Assembly: GCF_029369745.1 (NCBI RefSeq)
Contig: NZ_CP120210.1
Span: forward strand, 2,542,001 to 2,606,000
Direction: 5' to 3'
From: Amycolatopsis sp. QT-25
Lineage (GTDB): Bacteria; Actinomycetota; Actinomycetes; Mycobacteriales; Pseudonocardiaceae
Length of the DNA: 64,000 nucleotides
Each line of letters opens with the position of its first letter. The first letter of the stretch is position 1. A program made the position numbers and the translations under genes. Under the pieces are notes generated by a model. That model searched no databases, was not told where the DNA came from, and saw only the letters and a program-made list of their open reading frames with translations. This document shows positions 41,857-50,854 of this stretch, in pieces.

Positions 41857-42519
41857 GAAAGCGGCGAACTCGGCCACGTCGATCGGCGTCCGGCAGACCA
41901 GGGCGGCCATCATCTGGTCGCCAACCCGCGGATCCGGTACCCCGTACACGGCGGCCTCGCTGACCGAAGGGTGGCGGAGAAGGGCGCGTTCGATCGGCGC
42001 GGTACCGAGGTTTTCGCCGTCGACGCGGAGCCAGTCGCCGAGGCGTCCCGCGAAGCAGCAGTAGCCGTCCGCGTCGAGGTACGCCAGGTCTCCGGTGTGG
42101 AACATCCCGTCGCGCATCCGTTCTGCCTCGGCCGCCGGATCGCCGTGGTACCCGGCGAAGAAGCCAGGACCCCCGGTGTTGCCCAGTTCGCCGACCGCCT
42201 CGGCGGCGTCGAGCAGTTTCCCCGCCGCGTCGAATTCCGCCGGGGGACAGGGTTTCCCGGGCTCCGGATCGAGCACGGCGACGCCACCACCCCGGCCGAG
42301 TGCACCGGCCGAGGTGGTGGCGTCCCGGCCGAAGTCGACGCCGCCTTCGGTCGAGCCGAACGCGTCGACGACGTGGCAACCGAAGCGCGTGCCGAATGCG
42401 GCGAGATCGGCGCACGCCCGGACGTGGTCGGCCCAGGTCCAGCGCCGGTCTTCGGACAGCAGGCCGGTCGAGGGGCCCTCCGCCCGCGCGAGCGAGAGTT
42501 CCGTGACCGTGGGGGTCAT
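41857..42519 (-). pseudogene. AMP-binding acyl-CoA synthetase, internally deleted
   Basis: The first 40 or so residues are a normal acyl-CoA ligase N-terminus (TGLLSEDRRWTWADHVRACA). They then join directly, near position 42393, to the C-terminal part that begins RFGCHVVDAFGSTEGGVDFG and runs through GMFHTGDLAYLDADGYCCFA to GRLGDWLRVDGENLGTAPIE. The AMP-binding signature and most of the large domain (roughly 200 or more residues) are missing. The match also fades after VAEFAAF, so the catalytic-lysine end is lost. The frame stays open, so a short product could be made, but it cannot be an active ligase. Its ATG overlaps the stop of the upstream lipoprotein gene. Confidence 0.75.
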
Positions 42520-43052
42520 GCCGGATCCGCGGCCGGCAGATCGCCGAGTCCGCGCAGTTGCGTGGTCGCGCCGCCCAGCGTGAATTCGAGCCGTTTTGCC
42601 GCGACGAAGTAGCGACGCAGCGTGTGGTCGACGTCGATCCCCACCCCGTCGGTCTGGCGCGCCGAAAGGTGGACGTGCACGGTGTTCCCGCGCACGTCCG
42701 TCATGGTGAGGTCGGCCCAGGAAGTCGTCGCGAATCCCTTGACGTAGGAGGCATAAGCGCCGCCTTTCGCCAGTCGTTGCCCGCCGAGATCCCACACGGT
42801 GAGGAAATCACGCCGGTTGAGCGCGTCGTAGTACGCGATCACCGTTTGTGCCACCGGAGCCGCCGGTGCGAGGTAGATCGTCCGGGTCGCGGGCGGTGCG
42901 ACATGAACCGTCCGAGGCGGGGCCGCGACCGCCGGTGGCTGGAGCACGATCGCGTTCGGCGGAGCGGCCATCACGACGGCCGGAGTCGGCGTTCCCTGCT
43001 GGGGTACCGCGCACGCGGCCAGCACCCCCGCCGCCCGATTCCTTTTTCCCAT
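42516..43052 (-). CDS. Putative lipoprotein with NTF2/SnoaL-like domain
   Basis: This is a 178-residue protein with MGKRNRAAGVLAACAVPQQG at the start; LAAC fits a lipobox, although the hydrophobic part is short. A Pro/Ala/Val-rich linker leads to a C-terminal NTF2-like domain (VAQTVIAYYDALNRRDFLTV, GNTVHVHLSARQTDG). ATG 43052 has GGAGAG upstream. It overlaps the ligase pseudogene by ATGA, so they formed one operon. Function is unknown. Confidence 0.65.
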   Translation of the reverse strand: MGKRNRAAGVLAACAVPQQGTPTPAVVMAAPPNAIVLQPPAVAAPPRTVHVAPPATRTIYLAPAAPVAQTVIAYYDALNRRDFLTVWDLGGQRLAKGGAYASYVKGFATTSWADLTMTDVRGNTVHVHLSARQTDGVGIDVDHTLRRYFVAAKRLEFTLGGATTQLRGLGDLPAADPA

Positions 43053-43229
43053 TTCTCTCCCCTTTCCTCGTACCACTGAGAATGTGGGAGACAACGGTCG
43101 CGTCACTAGGGGATTCGGCCTCGTTACGAATGGTGAAAAACGCCCCGGAACCGTTATCGGGATCCGGGGCACACGGGCCGGAAGCCACCCTCGCCTCACG
43201 CCGGACCGCCGCCGGGTTTAGCGTTAGGC

Positions 43230-44474
43230 ATGACCACTGCATCTGTCGATGTCGAGAGCGCCCGCCGCGACTACGCGGCCCTCGTCGACCGTGGCCTCTC
43301 CCTGGACATCACCCGCGGCAAGCCGTCCCCTCGCCAGCTGGACCTCGCCGACGGGCTGCTCGCCCTCCCCGGAGACGTGCGCAAGGCCGAGGACGGCACG
43401 GACGTACGCAACTACGGCGGCCTGAAGGGCTTGCCCGAGCTCCGCCGTATCTTCGCCGGGCCGCTGCAGGTCCCGGCCGAGCAGTTGCTGGCCGCGGGCA
43501 ACTCCAGCTTGGAGCTCATGCACGACTCGATCGTGCAGGCCTTCCTCAGCAAGCTCCCGGGCGCCGAGCGCCGCTGGGCCGACGAGCCGAGCGTGAAGTT
43601 CCTGTGCCCGGTGCCGGGATACGACCGCCACTTCGCGCTGGCCGAGCGTTTCGGGATCGAGCTGATCCAGGTGCCGCTCACCGAGACCGGCCCGGACATG
43701 GCGGTCGTCGAGCGCCTCGTCGCCGAGGACGCCGCGGTCAAGGGCATCTGGTGCGTGCCGAAGTACAGCAACCCGACCGGTGTCACCTACGACGACGACT
43801 CCGTGCGCCGCCTGGCGACGATGACCACGGCCGCCCCGGACTTCCGGATCTTCTGGGACAACGCCTACGCCGTGCACCACCTCACCGAGGACGAGGCGCG
43901 GCTGGCGGACCTGCTCGCGCTGGCCACCGAAGCGGGCAACGCCGACCGCGTGTTCGTCTTCGGCTCCACCTCGAAGATCACCTACGCCGGTGGCGGTGTC
44001 GGCTTCTTCGGCGCCTCCGAGGCCAACCTGGCCTGGTGGACCGGCCTCATCGGCAAGCGGACCATCGGCCCGGACAAGATCAACCAGCTCCGGCACGCCC
44101 AGTTCCTCCGCGACGAGGACGGCGTCCGCGAGCACATGCGCAAGCACGCCGAGCTCATCGGGCCGAAGTTCGCGGCCGTCGACGAGATCCTCACCAAGGA
44201 GCTGGGCGAATCGGGCCTCGCGACCTGGACCAAGCCGACCGGTGGGTACTTCGTCTCGCTGACCGTGCCGTCGGGGACCGCCAAGGAGGTCGTGCGGCTG
44301 GCCAAGGAGGCGGGCATCGCCCTGACCCCGGCCGGCGCGACGCACCCGTACGGTGAGGACCCCGAAGACGCCGTCATCCGGATCGCGCCGACGTATCCGG
44401 AGCTGGCCGAGGTCGAAGAGGCCATCCGCGGTCTCGTCGTCTGTGTTCGCCTTGCCGCGGCGACGAAGAGATAA
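43230..44474 (+). CDS. Class I aminotransferase, subgroup Ic aspartate aminotransferase-like
   Basis: This is a 414-residue PLP enzyme. PLP-binding elements are AAGNSSLELMHDSI, KYSNPTGVTYDDDS, IFWDNAYAVHH and the Schiff-base lysine in FGSTSKITYAGGGVGFF. The sequence style matches the actinobacterial aspartate aminotransferases of the Corynebacterium AspT type rather than the classic AspC type. It would link oxaloacetate/aspartate to glutamate. The last nine codons lie in a 21-bp sequence that recurs 270 bp downstream with a stop codon in the same frame. Confidence 0.88.
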   Translation: MTTASVDVESARRDYAALVDRGLSLDITRGKPSPRQLDLADGLLALPGDVRKAEDGTDVRNYGGLKGLPELRRIFAGPLQVPAEQLLAAGNSSLELMHDSIVQAFLSKLPGAERRWADEPSVKFLCPVPGYDRHFALAERFGIELIQVPLTETGPDMAVVERLVAEDAAVKGIWCVPKYSNPTGVTYDDDSVRRLATMTTAAPDFRIFWDNAYAVHHLTEDEARLADLLALATEAGNADRVFVFGSTSKITYAGGGVGFFGASEANLAWWTGLIGKRTIGPDKINQLRHAQFLRDEDGVREHMRKHAELIGPKFAAVDEILTKELGESGLATWTKPTGGYFVSLTVPSGTAKEVVRLAKEAGIALTPAGATHPYGEDPEDAVIRIAPTYPELAEVEEAIRGLVVCVRLAAATKR

Positions 44475-44934
44475 GTCGCCGTAAGGCAAAGGTGACGCGG
44501 CACCGGCACCGCGTGGGCCGGGTCGTGAGTGGTAAGGACGGCCAGAGCCAAGGGTGGCTTGGGTACCTACTGGCGAATGCGCGGACGACACGCGTGATCG
44601 AACGGACGGCTCGTGGCGGGACCCAGGCCGCGGTCGTGTCGTCCGGTCAGTCACGTGACATCGCCGGTCGAAGCTCGCGCCTTCTCAGCCGAGACGTGGC
44701 GTGGCACGGTCGCTGTCGGCCTTGCCGCGGCGACGAAGAAATGAGCCAATCCGGGTCACGGGTGGTTGCGGACGTCCGAGTGGGTGGGTGTGCACCGCAA
44801 AGACGAGAGGAACCACTCGTGTTCGGAAAGCCCTTCGTTCATACCCTGATCTCACGCAGCGCCGAGAACCACACGGATCGCCGCCGCGCCGTTTCCCGGT
44901 ACCGTCGGGGACGGCGACACGAGGAGGGTTCGCG
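44475..44934. other. 460-bp intergenic region with a duplicated gene end
   Basis: No credible gene is present. At 44719-44739 a 21-bp copy of the aminotransferase 3' end (44449-44469, CCTTGCCGCGGCGACGAAGA within it) appears exactly 270 bp further on, again leading to a stop codon in the same frame. A ribosome binding site GAGGAGGG for the next gene ends the region. Confidence 0.5.
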
Positions 44935-46044
44935 GTGAAGGCTGTGATCATCGGCGGTGGCATCTCGGGCACGGTGACCGCGATGGCGCTGCGGCGGGCC
45001 GGGATCGAAGCGAGCGTCCACGAGGCGTACCCGTCCGGCGGCGAGGACGCGGGCGCGTTCCTGACGATCATGCACAACGGCATGGACGCCCTGCGCGCGA
45101 TCGGCGCCGAGGCTCCGGTGATCGACACTTCGTTCGCCGCCGCCGGGCTGGAACTCGTGACCCCGGACGGGCGGACCGTCGAGCGCCGGTCGTTCGACGT
45201 GGAGGGCTCAGGCGGTCTCGCCGGGCCGCGCACCTTGACGCGGGCGGCGCTCTACCGTGCGCTGCAAGAGGAAACGATCTCGCGCGGGATCACCTTCGAA
45301 CGCGGGAAACGGCTGGTTTCCGCGTCGCCGGGGATCGCTCGCTTCGAGGACGGGTCGACCGCCGAGGGCGACATCCTCATCGGTGCCGACGGACTGCGGT
45401 CGGTCGTCCGGACCATCATCGACCCTGATTGCCCGCCTCCGCGCTCGACGGGTCTCGACGTCGTCTACGGCTACACGACCGACACGAGCATCCCGCAGGC
45501 GCCGTCCCTCTATCGGATGATCCAGAGCCTGCACGCCTCTTTCGGCTACACGAGCACACCCGACGGCTCGACCTACTGGTTCGCGCGGCTTCCCACGGCC
45601 GAGGGTGTCCGCGTCGGTCTTTCGGCGGCCGAGTGGCGCTCGGCGGCTTTCGCCGCTTTCGACGGGGAACCGTTGCCCGCCGCGGAAATCATCCAGTCGA
45701 CGGGGGACGACGTCTTCGGCGGTCACTCCTACGACGTGCCCTCGACGCCGGTGTGGTCCAACGCGTCGATGGTGCTCGTCGGCGACGCCGCGCACGCGGC
45801 CTCACCCGCCGCGGGGCAGGGTGCGTCGATGGCGATGGAGGACAGTGTCGTGCTGGCTCGGTGCTTGCGCGATCTTCCCGATACGCCAACGGCTTTCGCG
45901 GTCTACGAGCGGTTGCGTCGGGCGCGGGTGGAGAAGCTGGTGGCCAGTAGCGCGGCGGTGTCTTCGGGGACGACGCCCGACAGGGACCGCACCTGGCTGT
46001 ATCGGCACCACATCGAGTGGGACGCGAAGATCACCCGCGATTAG
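44935..46044 (+). CDS. FAD-dependent monooxygenase (PheA/TetX/UbiH type)
   Basis: This is a 369-residue flavoprotein hydroxylase. The FAD motifs are GGGISGTVTAMALRRAGIEA at the N-terminus, GADGLRSVVR midway (DG motif) and VLVGDAAHAASPAAGQGASM near residue 280. Single-component enzymes of this type hydroxylate aromatic or polyketide substrates with NAD(P)H and O2; the substrate is unknown. GTG 44935 has a strong GAGGAGGG. Its shared terminator with the convergent fadD15 gene has been split by an insertion sequence. Confidence 0.9.
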   Translation: MKAVIIGGGISGTVTAMALRRAGIEASVHEAYPSGGEDAGAFLTIMHNGMDALRAIGAEAPVIDTSFAAAGLELVTPDGRTVERRSFDVEGSGGLAGPRTLTRAALYRALQEETISRGITFERGKRLVSASPGIARFEDGSTAEGDILIGADGLRSVVRTIIDPDCPPPRSTGLDVVYGYTTDTSIPQAPSLYRMIQSLHASFGYTSTPDGSTYWFARLPTAEGVRVGLSAAEWRSAAFAAFDGEPLPAAEIIQSTGDDVFGGHSYDVPSTPVWSNASMVLVGDAAHAASPAAGQGASMAMEDSVVLARCLRDLPDTPTAFAVYERLRRARVEKLVASSAAVSSGTTPDRDRTWLYRHHIEWDAKITRD

Positions 46045-46100
46045 TCACCTACTTGCGGCGTTCCCCCGAAGTACAGGAAGATCCCCAGGACACGCCCTAG

Positions 46101-47482
46101 TACTGCAATGACATTTCGTTATAGAGTGGTTGAGTGTGTCGGTTAGGCTTTGGCCCGGCGATCGTGTAGTTGATCTCCTGTGTTGGAGATGGCGACGGGT
46201 TGGTCGGCGCATTTCACTGCGTTCGCGGGGCGGTTCGCGTCGCGGTTCTCGCGGGTGGAGCCGCGGCGTCAGATGGTGTCTTACCTGCGGGGACTGCTGG
46301 CTGAAGTCGAGCGCAAGAACGGCTGGACCCTGGCGGAGATGGCCGGCGAGGCCGGCCCGCAGGGCATGCAGCGGCTGCTGAACTTCTACGCCTGGGACGC
46401 CGAAGGCGTGCGTGATGATGTGCGGGCCACGGTGGTCGAGGTGCTGGCGGACGCCGAACGTGGCGTGTTGATCGCGGACGAGACCGGGTTCGTGAAGAAG
46501 GGCACGAAGTCCGCGGGCGTAGCGCGCCAGTATTCGGGCACGGCCGGGCGCATCGAGAATTCGCAGATCGGCGTGTTCTTGGCGTATGTATCGGCTCGGG
46601 GGCGGGCTTTGATCGATCGGGAGTTGTATCTACCGAAAGAGTGGATCGCCGATCGGGATCGGTGCAGCGCTGCGGGCATTCCTAACGGCGTCGGATTCGC
46701 GACGAAACCCGAACTGGCGCAATTAATGTTGGAACGCGCGCTCGCCGCGAGTATCCCGTTCGCGTGGTTCACCGCCGACGAAGCGTACGGGCAGGTTGGA
46801 CGGCTGCGGCTCTGGCTGGAAGAACACGACATCGCACATGTACTGGCGGTGCCCAAGTCCCAGATGGTGATTTCCATGGATCTGCGGCAGCGGCGCGCCC
46901 ACTCGGTTATCGCGGACGCCGCCCCGACTGCCTGGCAGCGCCTGTCCTGCGGCGATGGCGCCCACGGGCAGCGGATCTACGATTGGGCCGTAGTTGACAT
47001 CCGCCCGCTGCGCCGGCGAGAAGTCGGCCACTGGCTGCTGGCCCGCCGCTCGGTCAGCGACCCCACCGAGATTTCCTACTACATTTGCTTTGGCCCCGCC
47101 GAAACCGATCTCCGAGAACTGGTACGCGTCGCTGGCAGCCGCTGGGCGATCGAAGAAAGTTTCCAAACCGCAAAGAACGAAACCGGGCTCGACCACTACC
47201 AGGTCCGCCGATACGAAGCATGGTATCGGCATATAACTCTCTCCATGGCAGCGGCAGCATTCCTCGTCATCACTCGAGAGACCGCAAAAAAAGGGGATCT
47301 ACACCCGGCCTGATACCGCTCACGTCCAACGAAATCCGCAAGCTATTCAACCGTGTCACCACGCGGGTCCAGCACACAATCCAGCACGCTATGCACTGGT
47401 CACGATGGCGACGAACCAGCCAAGCCCGCGCCCGAACCAGCCACTACCGCCGGCGCGGCCATCACGAAGTGTCATTGCAGTA
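46101..47482 (+). mobile_element. IS701-family insertion sequence, complete
   Basis: The element is 1382 bp. The left end TACTGCAATGACATTTCG and the complement of the right end TACTGCAATGACACTTCG match at 17 of 18 positions. It is flanked by the 4-bp target duplication CTAG (46097-46100 and 47483-47486), the target typical of the IS701 family. It carries one transposase gene. Ends and duplication are intact, so insertion is probably recent. Confidence 0.92.
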
Positions 47483-47486
47483 CTAG
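46180..47486 (+). CDS. IS701-family DDE transposase, probably completed by a -1 frameshift
   Basis: The zero-frame product has 377 residues and ends at 47313. DDE residues are in LIADETGFVKKG, WFTADEAYGQVG and WAIEESFQTAKNETGLDHY. The family's usual C-terminal tail is found only in the -1 frame: after ETAKK it continues RGSTPGLIPLTSNEIRKLF and a basic stretch (HWSRWRRTSQARARTSHYRR). The switch point is seven A's at 47286-47292, read A-AAA-AAA-GGG, a classic -1 slippery heptamer. The -1 frame's stop TAG at 47484-47486 lies in the duplicated target CTAG, outside the element. Start could also be ATG 46189. Confidence 0.85.
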
Positions 47487-47519
47487 GCGCAAGGAAGGGG
47501 GCCTTCCTGTACTCACGGG

Positions 47520-49319
47520 CTACTTCTTGTACAGCGCTTCGATGTCGGTCGCGTAGTTCTTGTTCACGATGTTGCGCTTCAGCTTCAAGCTCGGCGTGAT
47601 CTCGCCGCCGGCCTCGGTGAAGTCCTTCGAGAGGATCGTGAACTTCTTGATCGCCTCGGCCTGCGACACCGCGCTGTTGGCCTGATCCACGACCCGCTGG
47701 ATCTCGGCGCGCAGTTCGGCGTCGTCGGCCAGGTCCGACACCGAGGCGTCGGAAGGCTTGCCGTGCTGCGACTTCCACGACGGGAAGTACTCCTCGTCGA
47801 TGGTGATCAGCGCGCCGATGAACGGCCGCTGGTCGCCGACGACCATCGCCTGGCTGACCAGCGGGCTGGCCTTGATGGTGTCCTCGAGCCCGGACGGGGC
47901 GACGTTCTTGCCGCCCGCGGTGACGATGATCTCCTTCTTGCGCCCGGTGATCTTGAGGAATCCGTCGCGGTCCAGTTCACCGAGGTCGCCGGTGTGGAAC
48001 CAGCCGTCTTCGAGAGCTTCGGCGGTCGCCTGGGCGTTGTTGAAATAGCCGCTGAAGACGACGTCGCCCTTCAGCAGGATTTCGCCGTCGTCGGCGATCC
48101 GGACCGAGGTGCCGGCGACCGGGCGCCCCACGGTGCCGACGCGGAAGCCGTCCTGGGTGCCGACGCAGGCCGCGGCGGAGGTCTCGGTCAGGCCGTAGCC
48201 CTCGAACACCGGGACGCCGATGCCGCGGAAGAAGTGCGCCAGCCGGATGCCGAGCGGGGCACCGCCGGACACCGCGGCGACGCACCGGCCGCCGAGGGCC
48301 GCGCGCAGCTTGCTGAAGACGAGCTTGTCGAACAGCGCGTGCTTGATCTTGAGGCCCAGCCCGGCGCCACCGGTGTCCTGAGCCTGGCTGTACGCGACGG
48401 CGGTGGCTTCGGCGGCGTCGAAGATCTTGCCCTTGCCGTCACCGTGCGCCTTCTGCTTCGCGCCGTTGTAGACCTTCTCGAACACTCGCGGCACGGCGAC
48501 GACGAAGGTCGGCCGGAAGGTACCGAGGTCGGCGACGAGGTCTTTGACGTCCGACGTGTGCCCGAGGGTCACTCGCGCGCTGAGCGCGGTCACCGCGATG
48601 GCGCGGGCGAGGACGTGCGCGAGCGGCAGGAACACCAGCAGCGAGTTGCCCTGCTCCATCAGCTGCGGGAACGCGGCGATGTCGGCGCGGATCTCGGCGA
48701 GGAGGTTCCGGTGGGTCAGCTCGACGCCCTTGGGACGGCCGGTCGTGCCCGAGGTGTACACGATCGTGGCCAGATCACCCGCCTTCACCGTGCGGCGGCG
48801 CTCGTGCAGGTCGTCGTCGCTGAGCTCGGCGCCCTGTGTGGTGAGGTGGTCGACCGCGGGCTCGTCCGCGGCCTCGATCTGCCAGGTGTGCTCGAGTGTG
48901 TCGAGGCGGCCCTTGACGGATTCGAGCGTCGCGAGGTGGTCGTCGGTCTCGACGAACACGGCCTTCGCCGCCGAATCCGAGAGGATCCAGTGGACCTGCT
49001 CGGCCGAGGAGGTGTCGTAGATCGGGACGGTGACCGCGCCGGCGGCCCAGATCGCGAAGTCGATCAGGGTCCACTCGTAGCGGGTCTTGGACATGAGCCC
49101 GATCCGGTCGCCCGGAGCGATGCCTGCCTCGGCCATTCCCTTGGCCATGGCCAGAACCTGGGCGGCGAAGTCTTTGGCGGTGACGTCCAACCAGGTACCG
49201 TCGACCTGGCGGCGGAAACTCACGACATCGGAGAACCGCTCCGCGTTCGCCCAGACGACGTCGGCGAGATTCTCGTCGTCGGTCACCGGATTGGCGGCGG
49301 GGGCGCTGTATTCGCGCAC
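47520..49319 (-). CDS. fadD15: Long-chain fatty acid-CoA ligase (FadD15-like)
   Basis: This 599-residue enzyme activates long-chain fatty acids to acyl-CoA through an acyl-adenylate. Motifs are the AMP-binding P-loop IVYTSGTTGRPKGVELTH, EGYGLTETSAA, WFHTGDLGELDRDGFLKITG, RKKEIIVTAGGKNVAPSGLE and the catalytic Lys in PSLKLKRNIV. The full-length, long-chain form with the FFRGIGVPVFEGYG region matches FadD15. The genes that follow on the other side match the order around Rv2187 of M. tuberculosis. Confidence 0.95.
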   Translation of the reverse strand: MREYSAPAANPVTDDENLADVVWANAERFSDVVSFRRQVDGTWLDVTAKDFAAQVLAMAKGMAEAGIAPGDRIGLMSKTRYEWTLIDFAIWAAGAVTVPIYDTSSAEQVHWILSDSAAKAVFVETDDHLATLESVKGRLDTLEHTWQIEAADEPAVDHLTTQGAELSDDDLHERRRTVKAGDLATIVYTSGTTGRPKGVELTHRNLLAEIRADIAAFPQLMEQGNSLLVFLPLAHVLARAIAVTALSARVTLGHTSDVKDLVADLGTFRPTFVVAVPRVFEKVYNGAKQKAHGDGKGKIFDAAEATAVAYSQAQDTGGAGLGLKIKHALFDKLVFSKLRAALGGRCVAAVSGGAPLGIRLAHFFRGIGVPVFEGYGLTETSAAACVGTQDGFRVGTVGRPVAGTSVRIADDGEILLKGDVVFSGYFNNAQATAEALEDGWFHTGDLGELDRDGFLKITGRKKEIIVTAGGKNVAPSGLEDTIKASPLVSQAMVVGDQRPFIGALITIDEEYFPSWKSQHGKPSDASVSDLADDAELRAEIQRVVDQANSAVSQAEAIKKFTILSKDFTEAGGEITPSLKLKRNIVNKNYATDIEALYKK

Positions 49320-49444
49320 GAGGAACCTCCGTGTTCGCGTGCAAGTGGTGTGACCGGTGTTACCCGCCAGTCAACTTAGCGTGCCGTGCACCTTAAGACC
49401 ATGCTGACGAATCGGCCATACCCAGGGCATGACATTCTGCCGCT

Positions 49445-49855
49445 GTGAACCAGGCGCCGCCAGCTCTCGACCTCGTCGACGAGACCTTCCTCGTGGTCCC
49501 GCCCTCCACCGTGGCCGCCGCTTTCGCCGATCCGCGATCTTGGTCACGTTACTGGCCGGACCTCGTTCTGGAGGTCTACACCGACCGTGGCGACGAAGGA
49601 TTGCGCTGGACCGTGCGCGGTGCCTTGATCGGTACCATGGAGGTCTGGCTCGAGCCGGTGCTCGACGGCACTCTGCTGCACTACTTCCTGCGCGCCACCC
49701 CCGCCGGTCCGGACGGGGAGCCCCGGGTGCTCCGGGCCCGGGACCTGCGGCGGGAGTTCGACCGCAGGGCCCGTGCGGCCAAGGGGATCGCGCTCGGGCT
49801 CAAGGAGGTCCTCGAGGACGGGCGCGAGCCCGGGGTCGGTCCCCAGGCCGGGTAG
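49445..49855 (+). CDS. SRPBCC family protein (Rv2186c-like)
   Basis: This is a 136-residue START-like protein (LDLVDETFLVVPPSTVAAAF; RWTVRGALIGTMEVWLEPVL; final helix DRRARAAKGIALGLKEVLED). It probably binds a hydrophobic ligand. It is divergent from fadD15, the place of Rv2186c in mycobacteria, and may serve fatty acyl handling (inference). GTG 49445 is the start. Confidence 0.8.
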   Translation: MNQAPPALDLVDETFLVVPPSTVAAAFADPRSWSRYWPDLVLEVYTDRGDEGLRWTVRGALIGTMEVWLEPVLDGTLLHYFLRATPAGPDGEPRVLRARDLRREFDRRARAAKGIALGLKEVLEDGREPGVGPQAG

Positions 49856-50038
49856 GAAGAGGCGGAGCTGCGGATGTGCCGCGACGTGGTGCCCACGCGC
49901 GACCGTGGACCCGCCTCGGCCGCGGGTCCCGCTGTCGCGGCGGCAGGGCGCCGTGAAGGCGAGAATTGAGGGAGCCGCCTGGCCGCGCCCTGGGACGGGA
50001 TCGCGGTCGCGGGTTCACCGAGGAGCACAGGGGAGAGC

Positions 50039-50827
50039 ATGCGGGTTCACGTGGTGTCGGACGTGCACGGCAACGCCGACGCGCTCAAACGCGCGGGTGA
50101 CGGCGCCGACGCGCTGATCGTGCTGGGCGACCTGCTCGACTTCGTCGACTATCGCGAGCACGACAAGGGCATCATGGGCGCGCTGTTCGGCGCCGAGAAG
50201 GTCGGCGAGTTCGCGCGGCTGCGGCGCGAGGGCACTCGTGACGAGACCGTCGCCTTCTCGCGATCGTTGTGGGCCACTTTGGCCGACCCCGCCGCCGCGG
50301 TCGGTGAAGCGATCCGTGACCAGTACGCCGTCCTGTTCGGCGCGTTGACCGCGCCGACGTTCGCCACTCCCGGCAACGTCGACGATCCCTCGCTGTGGCC
50401 CGAGTTCGCCGGCGACGGCATCACCGTCCTCGACGGCGAGGTCGCCGAGTTCGGCGGCCTGCGCTTCGGGTTCGTCGGCGGCGCGCTCCTCCCGCCGAAC
50501 GTCGTCCCGCGCCGCAACGGTTTCTGGCGGCCGTACCTGCGCACCCGCGACGAGTACGACGTGGCGGTCGGCGCACTGGAGAACGTCGACGTCCTGTGCA
50601 CCCACATCCCGCCCGCCATCCCGGAACTGATCTACGACGTGATCGCCCGCCGGTCCGAGATCGGGTCGGCGGCGCTGGTCGATCTCATCCGCGAGCAGCG
50701 GCCGCGCTGGTCGGTGTTCGGGCACGTCCACCAGCCGCTCGCGCCGCGGACGAGGCTCGGCAGGACCGAATGCCGTAACGTCGGTCACTTCAAAGAGACG
50801 GCACAGCCGTACGTGCTGCGCTGGTGA
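50039..50827 (+). CDS. Metallophosphoesterase
   Basis: This is a 262-residue calcineurin-like phosphoesterase with the dimetal motifs in order: VSDVHGNADALK, LGDLLDFVDY, PGNVDDPSLW (G-N-x-D rather than GNH), CTHIPPAI and FGHVHQPLAP. The substrate is unknown; it may be a nucleotide or phosphoprotein. It has no membrane segment. It is followed within 30 bp by the next SRPBCC gene, suggesting an operon. Confidence 0.9.
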   Translation: MRVHVVSDVHGNADALKRAGDGADALIVLGDLLDFVDYREHDKGIMGALFGAEKVGEFARLRREGTRDETVAFSRSLWATLADPAAAVGEAIRDQYAVLFGALTAPTFATPGNVDDPSLWPEFAGDGITVLDGEVAEFGGLRFGFVGGALLPPNVVPRRNGFWRPYLRTRDEYDVAVGALENVDVLCTHIPPAIPELIYDVIARRSEIGSAALVDLIREQRPRWSVFGHVHQPLAPRTRLGRTECRNVGHFKETAQPYVLRW

Positions 50828-50854
50828 CCCTCGGCTGCGGCTACAGTCTGGACC

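Larger units (their letters stand above)
46070..47513. repeat. Palindrome split by the insertion sequence
   Basis: AGTACAGGAAG (46070-46080) and its complement CTTCCTGTACT (47503-47513) are the arms of one palindrome between convergent genes, now separated by the 1.4-kb element in its loop. Without the element and one CTAG copy, the locus reads as a hairpin like those at 3688 and 63379, including GGCGCAAGGAAGGGGGCC, which matches the complement of the 63379 palindrome's loop. Confidence 0.75.

Noticed and set aside
47763..49379. A 538-codon plus-strand frame opposite fadD15
   Set aside because: It is the reverse shadow of a full-length acyl-CoA ligase with all motifs.
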